From Monosiga brevicollis MX1 (taxonomy: Eukaryota > Opisthokonta > Choanoflagellata > Craspedida > Salpingoecidae): a stretch of DNA of 64,000 nt. Within the stretch, counting starts at the first letter, position 1. Each line of letters opens with the position of its first letter. A program made the translations under genes and the position numbers. The stretch spans positions 223,447-287,446 of the forward strand of contig NW_001865042.1 in the NCBI RefSeq assembly GCF_000002865.3, read 5' to 3'. Positions 36,431-51,400 of the stretch are shown here, one piece after another. Below the pieces are notes generated by a model. The model was not told the origin of the DNA. It saw only the letters and a program-made list of their open reading frames with translations, and did no database searches.

Positions 36431-39400
36431 CACCCACCCAAGCCCAAGATTGCCTCGATGCTTCGAGTCCTGCAAGAGGCCAGGTTTGTCGCGAAATGTC
36501 TAGGCTGACGTATCCAAGTTCTGATACCTTCATCGCAAAACTCAAATCTGTTCGGCTCGACGTGGCGTGTAGGTCGGCACTCGAGTCACAATTGCCGGCG
36601 AGCGACTGCACGGCGAGAAATATGGCGCCGCAGTTGAGAGTGTGCTTTTAGCTGGAGTGCCTGCCACCATCGTTACCGACACTGATAGTGAGGTGGTTGT
36701 AATTGCTGGCGACGGGGCCGGTGATATGCAAGGTGATGTTGTGCTCGTGGCCGACTCAGGTGCCCAAGCCGTCATGTCAAACATCTGGTACGCCCTCTTT
36801 GCTACCTGCTGAATCCCTCCAGGGTTTTAAATCTTGCACATTGTAACGGCCATGAAGCTCCACCCAAGACATACACATCAAACGTCTCTTTCATGGTCTC
36901 TTATTCCCGCTGTCTTCCTGATGCCACCACCGTAGGCAATATTACCCGTCCGGCCGCGTGGAGAGTGCCACGCCGTCCAGTGGGGTGAGTCTTGCCTTTG
37001 CTAGGGACATACAGTTTTGCAGCATCATGTGGCCGGCACCCACGATGCGACCGCGCACTTGAGCCTCTGCCCTTCTTTTGATGCTTCTTCGGTGCTGGCT
37101 CACTCCCGTCATGATCCTACTGTGTGCGTCCCCTTCAACAGACACAAGGAACTCGTTTGACGCTGCACGGTCAAGGCCTGTTGGGCGGCGGCACGTCACT
37201 GGCGTCCGCCACCCTCAATGCGGTGCCAGCCGTCGTAATGCAAGCGAATGCCTCATCTGTTGTGCTTCAAGTCCCGGCTTTCAACCACACAAGCACGCTC
37301 AATGTGTCTTTGGTGGCCAACACTGGCGCTGTGATCTCTCAAACAAACGTTTTTGAATATAAAGCGGACGCGACCGTCGCTGATGTGACCCCGACTCGCG
37401 GTCAAATATATACGCAGGTTGTTATTCAGGGCACGAACTTGCTCTTGTATGGCAGCGAGGTAACCTCCGTATCGCTCGCCGGACACGAAGCCTTGATTCT
37501 GTCGTTTACGAATGAGAGAATCGTGGTCACGCTTCCCAATCACAACAACACGGTTGACCTCGAAGGCCCCATACGCATTAGCAATGGGGCAGGCGCCTAC
37601 TTGGAGGCTGAACAACGATTCACCTTGCAGACCAAGGGTGTCATCAGCAGCCTGACGCCGAGCAGTGGGCGGTGGGGCACGATTGTGACAATTGCGGGCA
37701 GCAACCTGCTGGCCGCGGATGTGGCCCTGTCCTCGGTGTCCTTTGGTGGCCGCTTGGCCACAGTGCTCAATGCCAGCGACGAGGTCGTCACCGTCACAGT
37801 GCCACAGGGCCCACAAGACGCCACCTTTGCCACTGTCGAACTGAAGGCAACCACGGGCGGTGCGGTATCACTTACCGATGGATTCCGCTACCTGACGCCC
37901 GGTGAAGTGGACTCGGTTACCCCAAACTCGGGTCGCGAGGGCACCCTGGTGACGATCCGGGGCCTCAACCTGTGTGGTGGTGGCAGTGCCATCAGCGATG
38001 TCACGCTTGCTGGCTTTGCGGCCGTGGTCAATCCCTCAACCACATGCAGTCAGATTGTTGTGACGGTTCAAGACTACGGGGCTTTGAAAACGGGCCCCGT
38101 GGTTGTCCGCGCCAACACGGGCGCCCTGCTGCAGTCGGACCGCTCTGACACCAACTTTACGTACATTGCGGATGGCAGCGTCACAAGCGTCACGCCAAGC
38201 GCCGGCACCCAAGGAGATCTCGTGACGATTCGGGGCGAGCGCATGCTGGGCGGTGGTAGCTCAGTTACTAGCCTAACGCTGGCCGGTCAACCAGTCGTGT
38301 CGGTTGTCTTTGCCAATGATAGCCTCATCACGGCCTTTGTCGGTAGCGGCGCCGCTGCGCCCTTGGGCGTGGCCGACGTGGTCATTCGCTCCAATACGGG
38401 CACCACAGTTCGCGGCGTTGAGGCGTGGACCTATGCCCGCATCACCAATGTGAGCCCCGCACAGGGTCAGGAGGGCACTCGTGTCACCATTACGGGTGTC
38501 GCACTGGCGGCAGGCGGAAGCACCATCACGGCCGTACGCTTTGGCGCAGCCGCCGCCAGCATTGTGGAGCAATCAAATGCTAGTCAGGTGATTGTGCGTG
38601 CACCCAATGCGATTGCCGGTGATGTGGCCATTGTTTTGACCAGCGACTCGGGCCAAACGCTCACCCTCAACCCGGGGTTTGAGTACTTGGCGCGCGGCGC
38701 GATTGACAACGTGGTCCCAGCTCAGGGCATGTACAAGACGCGCATCACGGTCACGGGTAGCCGGCTCCTTGGCAATGGGGTGACTCTGGCTGGCATGACC
38801 GTGGTCGGGGTCCCTGTACTGAGCATCCTCGAGGCAAGCAACACGCGCGTGGTAGCCATTGTGAATGCCAGCGCGTCGGCGCAGGGTGGTGACATTGTTT
38901 TAACCAGCGACACGGGCGCCGTGGTGGACATGACCACCGGCCAAGCCCAAAACACCCTGCCAGACGGTGAATGGAAGTATGTCCAGCCAGGCGTGATCGA
39001 CAGCGTAACCCCGGGCTTTGGCCAGCTGGGCACGCTCGTGACGCTGCAAGGCACTGGCCTGCGCGGCGGTAGCACCGGCGCCGTTGTCAGCGTGGCGCTC
39101 CACGGCGTGGCTGGAACGCTTGAATCGGAAAGCGACACGTCTGTGGTGGTTGTGGCTGGGAACGGCGATGCGGCCTTGGGCCAGGGCGACGTTGTGCTGA
39201 CGGGTGCTGATGGCGCTGAGATTACCCTGGCTGGCGGCTTTACGTACCGAGAACAAGGCCAAGTTGCGACAGTGACGCCGCGTTCCGGGCAAGAGGGTAC
39301 GCGGGTGACCATCCGTGGCACCAACCTCCTGGCACACGGTACCAGCTTGAGCAGCGTGACTCTGGGTGGCGTATCGGGCACGATTGAGAGCCAGAGCAAT

Positions 39401-42400
39401 GAAACGGTGGTGGTTGTGGCCGGGCCCGGCGTTGTGACTGGCAACGGAACGGTGGAACTGGTGGCCGCCTCAGGGGGCATTGTAACCCTGACGACCGGCT
39501 TTGAGTATCTGCCTGCCAGCAACGTGACCGCCGTGGCACCGGCCACGGTCCATGCCGGTGTGTTAGTTACAATCAGCGGCCAGCGTTTGCTGGGCGGTGG
39601 TGCCTCGATTGCCAGTGTTCACCTGGCAGGCGTTGCTGTCGCGACAATTGAAAGCGGCGGCGACAGCGAGATTGTGGTGCATGCTGGCGCCTCTGCAACG
39701 GCCTTGGCGGCTGGTGATGTTGAAATCGTTGCCGATACGGGTGCCGTTGCCCTGCTGGCAGATGTTGTAGCGTATGCAGCGCCGGCCGAAGTCGAGCGTT
39801 TGGAACCGGCCACGGGACGTCGTGGCACGCGAGTCACGGTGTTTGGCCAGAATCTGCTGATGGCCGGCACGAGCGTGGCAAACGCTTGGCTGGGAAGTGA
39901 TGCAGTGTCGGTGCGCTTCAACAATGACAGCGTTGTTGTTTTGGAGGTGGGCCCAGCCGTGGGTGGGCCCGTGGGCACGCCCGTGGCCGTTCGTCTCGAG
40001 GCTGACAATGGTGGTGCCACCACCTCTGCCGCTCCGCTCTGGACTCCCTACCCCCCGGGCTCCATCACCGCCGCTTTTCCGTCCTCGGGCTCGGGTGGCA
40101 CCGTTGTCAACATCTCTACCAATAATCTGCTTGCCGGCGGCGCTTCACTGGTGCACGCCTCAATTGCGGGTGAGGAAGCCGAGATCATTGATGGTGTGCA
40201 TGAGGGCTTTGCTGTAGTGCTTGTGCCATTTGTCTCCGCGGTGTCCGGTCCAATCCGGCTTGAAGCCGACAACGGCGCGTACGTGAGCAGCGTGTTCAAT
40301 TTCACCGTCCTGACACCAATTCAGCTTTCCGCAGTGGAACCGATCTTGGGCTATGTGGGCACAAGAGTGCTCATATCTGGGAAGTTTTACTTTTTGCAAA
40401 CGGACGTTCAGGAACTGTACTTGGCGAACGCCGCTGCAGAAGTCTTATCCGTCAATGCGACCCATCTGAACGCACGAATCATCAGCGCGGGTTATGCGCC
40501 CGGGGCGGGTCCAATTCGAGTTGTGCTCAAGTCGGGTGCATACGCATCTTCAGCCCCGCAATTGAATTGGACCGGCACCTCCGTTCCAGTCTTTTCTGGT
40601 AGCAATGTGACCCAAGCCACGTGGGGGACATTCATGTCCCTCGTCGGCTCTGACCTTCATCTCGGCAGTCAGCTTGCTGAGGTGTTCCTGGGGGGTCAAC
40701 CCGTCCTTAACCTTGCTGGAAGCAATGAAAGTCTCGACTTTCGAGCTCCCAAGAATATGGTGGCGGGCATGGTCGACGTGGAGCTGAGAGCCTTATCGGG
40801 AGCATATCACGTGTTCAGCAATGTAACCATGTCGGTTGCTCCCGGCGCCATTGAGGACATTGCGCCTGCAGTTGGGCAGAAAGGCACAATTGTCACCTTG
40901 ACGGGCAAGCGCCTCCTCGGCTTTTCCGAGACGTTCGGAGCGGCCTGGCTGGCGAACCGCCCTGCTAATGTCATTTTTGCCAACGCGTCCACTGTTATGC
41001 TTCGCACTCCAGATGAGCCGGTGTCCAGTGATGTAGCCCTTCTTCAAGCTTCCGATGGCTCTTTTGCTGAGTCTACCGTCACCTTTGAATTACGCACCGC
41101 CGGTGCAATTAGTCAAATTAGTCCGCTCGTTGCTGGGCCTGGTGCGACGGTTTACATTGTGGGTACCAATCTGCTCGGATACGCATCCGCCCTGCACCGC
41201 GTTCTCTTGGCGGGTCAAAAAGCGGACATATTGTATGAGAGCGACAACCTGGTGCGCGTGGCCGTCCCGAGCGGCTATGGGTCAGGCCAGGTGCTCATTG
41301 AGGCGATGTCAGGCGCTACCATCTTTTCCACAAGCAACTTTTCTTTTGTTGGCAACGCAACATTGAGTTCTGTGGAGCCAGCGGTTGGTCAACAGGGCAT
41401 GTTGATCACGCTTCGTGGTGAAGGGTTTTTGCAAGGCGCCGCTGTTTTATCGAGCGTTCAGTTCGGTGATTATCAAACGCGCATCGTCTTCTACAATGAC
41501 TCCGCTGTCCTTGTGCGCCTGTTTGATGGACCAACCTCGCCCTCGACCGTTGACGTGGCTTTGGTCGCGCAGTCTGGCGCGACGACTGTGTTTGAGGCGG
41601 CATTCTCGTTTATTGCACCCGTAGATATCGATGCCGTCACGCCTGCGTCAGGTCAGCAGGGCACTCTTGTCACCATTCGTGGTGCTCAGCTTCTGGCGGG
41701 AACCGGCGATTCTGCTACAATTGCATCTGTTACTCTTGCTGGTGTGCCAGCCGAAGTGCTGCACGCAAGTGATCTGTCGCTTGTGGTACGCGCTGGTGCC
41801 TTGTCTGTTGCAATCACCGGCGATGTTGTCCTCTCCTTAGCAATTGGCGCCGAGGCTCGCCAGTCAGGTGCCTTTTCGTACGTACCTCTGCCCAATGTGA
41901 CGAGCGTTCACCCTGCAACTGTGCAGCGAGGCACGTTGGTCACACTTGTTGGTACACGCCTGCTGCTCGGTGCGCAAGAGATCATCTCGGCCACTTTGGC
42001 GAATCAGTCGGCTGAAGTTGTCTCGTCGAGTTCCTCGCATGTAGTGCTGCGAGCTCCCAATGGCACTGGCGCTGGCTTTGTGTCATACACCGTCGATTCT
42101 GGTGCATTTTACAGCCCGATGCAACCCATCACCTTTGCCGCGGAAACACGCATTCTGAGCGTGAGTCCAGCGAGTGGGATGTATGGCACACGGGTGACAC
42201 TGGCCGGCGTAGGCTTGTTCCAAGGGGGTAGCGTTCAGGCCGTTTTGGTGGCTGGGGTAGGCGCGATTGTGCTGACAGCCAACGCATCCCATCTTGTGGT
42301 GGAGTTGGTCAATACCATGCCAGCCAGTGCTCCTATCCAGCTATTGGGCTCGACCGGCGCCGAAACGTGGTCCGAAACCAACCTGACAGTCTTGACAACG

Positions 42401-45400
42401 CCCCTGGTGACCACCGTGAGCCCCGCTCGGGCACAGCAGGGTACACGAGTCACCTTGCAAGGCAGTAACTTGCTGGGTGGAGGAAACACGATCAGGGAGG
42501 TTCTATTGAACGGTGGAAGCACATGGACGGTGGAATCTCTTGCCGCTACCAATGACGCGGTGATATTCGCATTTCCAGCTGGCGTCACAGCAGCCACCAT
42601 CGCCGTGACGCTTGTGGCCGACACAGGCGCTCGCATGGACAGCATTGCCAGTCTGACTGCGCTCGGTGATGGTGCCGTATCCACGTTTTTGCCGGTGCGC
42701 GGCGTGGAAGGCACCGTGGTGACCGTGGTCGGTACGGGTCTACGAGCTGCGGCACCTGAAGGTGCGACCTTATCGGCATCGGTCGCTGGCACGGCTGCTC
42801 ATGTGCTCTTTAGCAATGACACCATGGTCGTCCTGGTACTGGGAGACGCTGGGATTGCAACGACTGGCCCCATTGTACTCAAAGCCAATACGTCTGGCAC
42901 GATTGTGTCCTTGACCAATTTTACCTACATGCCACCAAGTCGCATCGATACTGTCACGCCCGCCAGTGGCCAGGAGGGTACATACGTAACTATCACAGGC
43001 AGCAGCCTGCAGGGTGGTGCCAATCTGAGTCAAGTTGTCATTGGCAACGTAACGGCCAGCATCATGAGTGAGAGTGCACATCTGGTGGTGGTCCGGCTAG
43101 GCTATGCCGCAGACATGATTGGTGATGCCACAATCAGCTTGTCCAGTTTGACGGGATCCGCTATTCAAGCCAGCGGTGTCTTTTCTTATCTGAGCCGACC
43201 CACGATTGCAGTCGCCCCAACGAGTGGTAACCAAGGCACTCGAGTCACGCTGATGGGTCAAAGCTTGCTGCTGGGAGCTGACGACATTGAGCGCGTGTTA
43301 TTGGGAGGCCTTGAAGTCAGCAATATTACAGAAACGTCAGACACGCGCGTGGTAGTGCTTGCTCCCTATCGCGCTTTGGCCATGAACAATGCTTCGCTCC
43401 GCGTTGAACTCACGTCCGGCGCCTTTTACGAGCTTGCTGGCGCATGGTCCTTTGTCGATCACCCCACCGTGTCCAACGTGGCCCCGCGTCGATGCAATCG
43501 TGGCTGCCGTGTGACATTGACAGGCACACATCTGCTAGCCGGTGCAGCCGACCTGTCATATGTCAACGTGGGCGGTCATGTGGCCGTGCCAGAGTCGGCA
43601 TCGCAGACGACAATCGTGTTCCGGGTCCCTGTGCAGGACGTGCAAGAAAACGTCACGCTCCGTCTCTCGGCGCCCACGGGTGCTTGGTATGATGTCGCCG
43701 AGGCTTTCAGCTGGGGTTCGACGCCTAGCATAGCCCCACTGGTGCCATCATCGGGGCAAGTTGGCACCCGCATCGCTGTGCAGGGAATCAGCATGCTGGG
43801 CATCGCAGGAACAAGGTTTGCACGCATATCGCTTGGGCAGACAAACGTCACTCCCACCTTTGCCAATGCAACGTCCATCGTGTTTTCTGCCCTCTCGCAC
43901 CCCGCTGGCAGCGCAATGCTCGAACTTGAAGCGGACAGCGGTGAGCTCGTGTCGCTCACAGACGCCTTCAACTTTACACCAGCCAGCCAGATTCACCGTG
44001 TGGTACCAGCGTCGGGCCAGGCGGGGACTCTTGTCACTGTATCTGGCTCTCGTCTTCTGGGTGCCGGCCATCGTGTGGCAGCGGTTGTGCTAGATGGTAT
44101 GCCGGCTCAACTCGTCTCTTCGGACGTCAATGCTACGTTTCTGATCGTGGAGGTCCAAGCTCGAACGGACGGCAACGTCAGCAGGCCAGCTGGCAATGTC
44201 GAGGTCATCAGTGATACGGGTGCCACGGCGGTCTTTGTGGCCGGTTTCAAGTATCGCACCCCGAGCGCGATTACACAGGTGCAGCCACTGCAAGGTACCG
44301 AGGGGACCATTGTGTCTCTGTTTGGTACAGGTCTCTTGGCAAACGCGTCCGGCTCGCCCACCGTGGAGCTTGCTGGCTTGACCGCCGGCGTGCTGACCTT
44401 TAATGACACCGTCGTTCGTGTCCAGCTTCCCCGCCATGAAGGGCCGGAGCTGGTCGGTTCGGTGGTGCTGCGTGCTGCAGATGGCTCGCGCGCTGTCTTC
44501 AATGACAACTTCACACTTGCCATTCTGCCCAACGTGACAAGTGTTCAACCAGGTTTGGGCCAACACGGCACCAAGGTGACTCTCACTGGCACAAACCTGC
44601 GTGCCTACGGCGCGGACGTGGAAGCAGTGACTTTTGGTGGAATCATGGGTGAGCTGCTGTTGGCCAATGACAGCTTTGTTGTTGCCCGTGCGCCAAAGCG
44701 CGCCGTCTCCGTGGATACGGAGGTGGAGGTGGTATTGCAGAGCACATCGGGCGCTGTGGTTCGTACCAGTTGGATCTATCGCCGTGCCGGCGTTGTCGTT
44801 GGAACCGACAGCCAGGTGGTTAGCCCGGGAGCCATCGTCACTGTCAGTGGTCTCGATCTCTGTGGGCACGGCACCCGCGTATCCCAAGTACGTCTGGCAG
44901 GGCAAGAGTTTGAGCCTTTGGCCGGTGCCTCGTGCAATCAGGTGCGATTCACCATGCCCGTTGGCATGAACCACACCGAAGCCATCAATGCCACGTTTGA
45001 GCTGGAAGCCGATACTGGTGCTCTTGTGAACAGTGATGAAGTTTATCTCACCATCCTTCCCGAGGGTCGCATCGATCGCGTGGAGCCCGAGGCCGGCGTC
45101 CGAGGCCAGATTGTCACCCTCTATGGCGCTTTCTTGCCAAGCGATGGTGTGGCGCTTGATGTCTCGATCGCAGGAGCAGCGACACGCGTATTGTCTAGCA
45201 ATTCAACCTTTGTGCGAGTGGAGATCCTAGATCAGGGCACTGGTACCGGCAACGTGGTGGTCTCGGCCTCGAGCGGAGCCGTAGTGGAAGCCACGTCTGC
45301 ATTTTCATTCGCCGTCATGTCTACTATTACTCCCGCGTCGGGCCGCCATGGCACCCGTGTCACTGTCAATGGCGAGCACTTACTCCGAGATGGCAATTTG

Positions 45401-48400
45401 AGTGCCGTGTACTTGTGCGGCGCTGAGGCTATCCTAGAGTCGGCCACCGACGAAACTGTAATCTTTACCGCACCTGCCCCCCCGACTGCGATTAATCCAC
45501 CGGCCCTTTGCACTCTGCAGCTTCGTGCTGGCTACACTCTGGTGGATTTGACGCGTTCAGATGCCTTTACCGTATTGCAGCCGGCAACTTTAACGAGTAT
45601 GGCGCACAGCGATCGCTTCCACAATGGCGTCAACACGACTCTGGTGGGAGAGCGTTTGTTGGGCGGCGGCAGCGCCGTAGCAGAGCTTTGGCTTCAAGGC
45701 AATGTCCGCGTGGCGGTGCTTGACACGGGTTCGGACAGCGCTCTGTCCTTCCAAGTTCCAGCAGGTCTTGTCGCGGGCAGTGGAGATGTGACCATCGTCG
45801 CTGACACTGGGGCAATCAGTACTTTTACGGGAGCTTTTACGGCCGCACCGCAAGCCAACATCAATAGCCTTAGTCGCATTAATGGCACAAATGGCACCGT
45901 AGTGAGCCTCTTTGGCACAGATCTGCTCATGGGTGATACAGTGGTGCGCGTCGAGGTGGCAGGTGTGGAAGCAGAAATCCTGGCGCAGTCCGCTGCAAAC
46001 GTGACTTTCCGCGTGGCAGGCGCACTCGCAATCCAAGGCGATGTCTTTGTGCAGGCCTCGACGGGTGCCTTTGTGGAGCTGCTGAACGGCTGGAGCTACG
46101 GCACGCCAGCAGTCATAACGGCCATCGTCCCCAACCGAGGGTTTACCAACAACACCGTCACGGTCCACGGCGAAAATTTGCTTGCACATGGCGAGGCTGT
46201 GGTCAGGGCCACCCTGGCAGGCGTCCCCGCCGCAATCCTGACCTACAACAACACCCAGGTTGTACTGCGTGCCGGTCAGCCGATGGATCCGTTTGCCGAA
46301 ATCAGCGGGCGCGTGATTTTACACTCCAACAGCGGAGCACATGTGACGCTCGGAGGCGCTGCCTTTACTTACCGCCAGGCTGGACAGATTATTGCAGCGA
46401 CTCCAGCTCGGGTGCGAGCGGGCACGCGCTTGACGATCACAGGCCAAGAGCTCCTGGGTGGTGGAGCTTTGCTCTCACTGGACATTGGTGGTGTGGCCTG
46501 GACAGACATCAACCTTGCCAACGACAGTGTCATTGTTGCTCGAGCGCCCATCACCATGGCCGGTGTGGAGCCAGGCCCCGTGGCCATCACCATCGAAGCC
46601 ACGTCAGGATCACGCGTCCACGTTTTGAATGCCACGACTGTTGTTCCGCCTGGAGCTATCATCAGCATGCACCCTGCACGCTTAGCCACAGGTACAATCG
46701 TGACTCTGCAGGGCACGCAATTGTTGGGCGGTGGCTCGACTGTATCCCACTTGCTATTGGCGGGCGTCAACGCCTCGGCGGTGCTACAGGCCAATGATAC
46801 TGTTATCACGGCTGTGGCGGGACCTCGCACTCAAGAGGCAGCCAGCGTTTCCCTATTCATGGAAAGCGACACGGGCGCGCAATTGCACGCCAACCTCACG
46901 GACGGGGCATACGTGGTACCCACGATATCAAGCATCTCGCCACGCGTTGTGCAAGTGAACACAATCCTGTCGATTAGTGGCCGGGCTCTCCTTGCTGGCG
47001 GCACCGAAGTTGTAGACCTGCAGCTTGGTGCGCTATCCATTGAGCCAACTTTTGCAAACGACACATTCATGCTGCTGTCTTTGCCGGAAGCGGCAGTTGA
47101 CGCCGTCAACAGTGCGACTCTGCGTGTGACAGTCAACACGGGTGGCAGCTGGGAGCGCTCTGACGCTGTTGACATCCAATTACCGGGCGAGATCTCAAGC
47201 GTGCAACCTACTCGTGGTGCGACGTCCACTGTCGTGACCCTCACCGGCTCTCGCTTGCTGGGCTCCAGCGCTCTGCCTCTGCGGGAGGTATTGTTTGGAG
47301 ACGTTGCGGCACAGGTGCTGTCAGCCTCATCAACCACCGTGGTGGTGCGCCTTGTTGGACTCATTACGACGCCCAGCAATGTTACCGTCACACTCATCTC
47401 AGAGAGCGGTGCAACCGTGCACTCGGCCAGCAATTCCTTCGAGCTGTTGCTGGCCCCCGATATCACTGTTGTGCAGCCGAGCGTCGCCTCGTACGGCACT
47501 CGCGTCACTCTCCAAGGCACCAACTTGCTTGCGGGTAGCGCAAGCAATCCCAGTACTGCCTCATTAGCAGGGGTTCCTGCTGATATTCAAAGCTACACGG
47601 ACGAAGCGATTGTGCTCGTTGTTCGTGGAGGCGTCGGTTCCAACGTGTCGCTCAACATGACCTTGCCAAACGGGGCTTTGCTGGCGCGTCCGGCTCTGCC
47701 GCTGACGCTTCTGCCTCGTCCCCTTGTGCAAACCGTGACGCCATCAAGTGGCCGCATCGGCACGCGTGTGACCCTGCTGGGCCATGGCCTGACTGGTGGT
47801 TCGGGCGCCGTCGCTCGCGCAGCACTGGCTGGCGTGGACGCAGCCATTGAATTTGCGAACGACACTATGCTTATCCTGATTGCTAACAATGAGGAGGATG
47901 CCGCTTCAACAAGCGTTTTGGTGGAAGGAGCAACCGGCAGTCTCAGCGAGGGCGGAAGCTTCACCTGGGTGGCATCGGAAGTGGAAACAGTGCTGCCCGC
48001 ACAGGGTACACGAGGCACTCTTGTGCGCATCTATGGCCGTCGTCTGTTGGGTGGTGCCACGAGTGTACGAGTATTCTTCGAGAATACCGAAGCTACAATC
48101 GTACCCCCTGCTTTTGACTTGTTTATTGAGGTCGCAACGCCTCTGACCATGGTGGAAGGCGCTGCCAACATTACTATCTTGGGTGACACGGGCGCCAGGG
48201 TCCGTGTCGTGAATGCCTTCAACTTTTTACCGCCTGCTGACATAACCAATGTCGCGCCTACTTCTGGCCAAGCCGGCACGCGAGTAACCATCTCTGGCAC
48301 AGCACTTCTAGGTATGTGGTCATTTGTATTGAATTCATGTGGTCTACCAAGTCTTGCTGTGCTGTGCTGTTAACGTTTGTGGCTCGGCTGGAGTGTGCAG

Positions 48401-51400
48401 TCCCAAATAAGTATCGATGTTGAGCAAGGGCGATACCCCATGTAGGAATATACTGAGATAATGAGCTGAAAGGATGTGGTCGTGTGAGGAGGCCATGTAG
48501 TTGGGTGGGGGACAACGTTGTATAGATCGCCATCAGACTCACTCACGCGCTGTCACCATGACTTGATCCGATTAGGTGGAGGAACGAGTTTGTCGTCGGT
48601 GACTGTGGCCGGAGTCGGCGCAGATGTGCTGTCAGCCAATGACACCCAAGTCGTTGTGTCAGCCAACTCGGGTCAGCATGGAACGACGGGTAGCGTCACT
48701 CTGCGCGCCAACACAGGAGCCTTTGTGGAGTCGGTACAGACCTATACATACACAATTGCGGGGCAAATTGACAGCATCGTACCAAGCAGTGGCATGTATG
48801 GCACGCTTGTCACCCTCCGTGGTCGCTTCCTGTTTGCGCACAGCTCTGGGTTGGTGCACGCTTCATTGAATGATGTCGAGGCCGAGATTGTCAACGCAAG
48901 CAGGACAGTTGTCGTCCTACGTGCTGCCGTTGGCGTTCCGGGCGTGGGTGATGTTGTGCTGACGACGGAAAGTGGGGCTGCTGTGATGATTCCGCTTGCC
49001 TTCAGCTACGTGCCAGTACCCATCGTGGCATCAGTGACACCTCGCTACGGCGTACAAGGCACACGCGTGACTCTCACGGGCTCTCATCTATTGGGTGGAG
49101 CCTCGTCTTTGGCATTGGTGCGCGCCGCGGGCGTTCTTGCGGAGCAAATCTTGAGTGCAAGCAACACGAAGATTGTGCTTGCGCTGGCTGCAGCCGCCCC
49201 GAGCTCGGGTGTGATTGAGATTGCAGCGAGCTCGGGTGCCAAGTACAACTCTTCACAGATTGTTGAATACTTAACAGCCCCGGTGATCGATGCCGTCAAC
49301 CCGAGTGAGGGTCAGCAAGGCACCACGGTTACCATCACAGGCACTCATCTGCTGGGTTATGGCCTCAACCTAACCCAGGTGAGCCTGGCAGGCGTATCCG
49401 TGGAAAGCGTTGCACTCCAGAACGATACTCACGTTATTGTACAAGCCGGGCATGCGGTGGAGGCCGCCCAGGGTGACGTGGTTCTCACTGCTGACTCGGG
49501 AGCGCGCACAGCGCTGTCTAATGGCTTCACGTATCACCCTCGCGGAGCCATTCTGCAAGTGTCGCCCTCAACAACCTACTTGGGCAGCCGTGTCGTACTC
49601 ACGGGTACAAATTTAACAGCGCATGGGACCAGTGTAGCCCATGCGTATGTGGGGTCTGCTGAGGCAGAGGTGCTGCCCGGCAGCAACGCATCGACGGTGG
49701 TTATTCGATTGCCGCTGAGTGGTGTGTCTGCTGGGCCACAAACCCTGGTACTTCTAAATGAACACGGTGGCCGTGTTGAGCTGGCGGCAGGCCTAGTCTT
49801 GGCTCCCACTCCCACCGTTGAACGGATCTTCCCTGCCGTGGCGCAAGAAGGTACTTACGTGACGATCTCGGGTCGCGACCTAGGCCTCGGTGTTGGGGCG
49901 TTGAATACCTTGAGCGTGAATAACGTCAGCGCTTCGAACATCCTTGGCCAGAACGCAACGCAAGTGGTATTCCGCCTAGGACCAAGCCCCGCCGGCGCAG
50001 CCAGTTTAGTATTATCAACCGCCGAGGGTGGCACGTATGCTTACTCGGCCACATCAGCAGAGCTGGACATTCTCGAGCCTGCGCAGGTGACGGCCATCTC
50101 GCCCGATCGTGGTCAAGAGGGCAGCTACGTCACCATCGCAGGGCACAACTTGCTACTCAACACGTCGGTGATTGATGTCACCTTGGCCAACGTAAGCGCT
50201 GTCATTGTGCGTGCAAGCTCGACGGAACTTGTTGTGCGTGCTGGCCTGGGGGCGGCAGGTCGAGGTGACGTTGTGCTGCGCGGCGCCTCTGGCGCCTTTG
50301 TTCGCGCCGATGGCTTTGAGTACGCCTCGGTGGCTATAATCACTGCTGTCTCACCCTCGTACGGGCGACGCGGCACCTGGGTCACAATTACTGGCTCTGG
50401 TCTCCTAGCTGGGGGAGCCTCTATCGCCGATGTGCAGCTGGGCAACGTCTCGGCAACGGCCATCCGCCCAGCATCCAATGATACGCATGTCGTGGTGCGC
50501 GCCGCGGATCAAGAGCCTGCTGCCAACCTTTCAGTGGTGGTGGTTGCAGATTCGGGCGCCATCAGCAAGGCGGTGGGTGTATGGACACAAGACACGCGTG
50601 GCACGATCACAACAATCACGCCGAGCAGTTGCCAGTCACACACTCGCGTTACTCTTACTGGTGACAACTTGCTGGGAAGTGTTGCCCTCGATGCACATTT
50701 GTTGCAGCTTGAGGTAGCGGGATCCCCAGCTCTGATTGCTGCGGCGAACAATACCGTCGTGGTATTTGCCTGCCCAGAGCTGTCCGCAAATGTAACAGTC
50801 GCGGCTGATATTGCGCTTTTGTCATCGACTGGGGCGCTGCTCGCTGTGCCAGCCCTTTTGACGGTTTTGCCCACCGGCATCATCGACTTGGTGCACCCGA
50901 ACAGCGGCACATATGGCACCACGGTCCGAATCTACGGCCAGCGCCTATTGACGGGGGCGGCCGTTGAGGCCGTCTTACTGGCTGGCGTGGCCAGCGAGGT
51001 CTTGACCGCCAGCGACGATGAGATTGTGGTTCGCGTTCTCGGGACGCCTAGTGCGCTGTCGGGCTCTGTGCGCGTGCAAGGCACACAGGGGGGAGAAATC
51101 GAAAGCGGAGTGGCAGCCTTCACCTACGTGGTCCCGCCCATCGTGACAGCTGTTGACCCCCCTGTGGTTCAGGCAACAACTGTAGTCACGCTGACGGGTA
51201 CGGGCCTCTTGGCCGGCTCCACTGGAATGCCTCAAGTTGAAGTAGGCGGCGCGCCCGCCTTGTCCGTTGAGGCTTACAGCGACGCCAGCATCGTTTTCGT
51301 GGCACCAGATCACGCCGCGGGCAGCACCTTGCCTGTTCATGTGACCGCGTCCAGCAACGCCACGTATGCCTTGGTCAATCTGACATACGCTGAGCGCATG

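Noticed and set aside
48312-48373. C-terminal end of the IPT protein at 48373
   Set aside because: It is read-through of a GTATGT donor. Splicing to 48576 restores the LLGGG motif and the following repeats.
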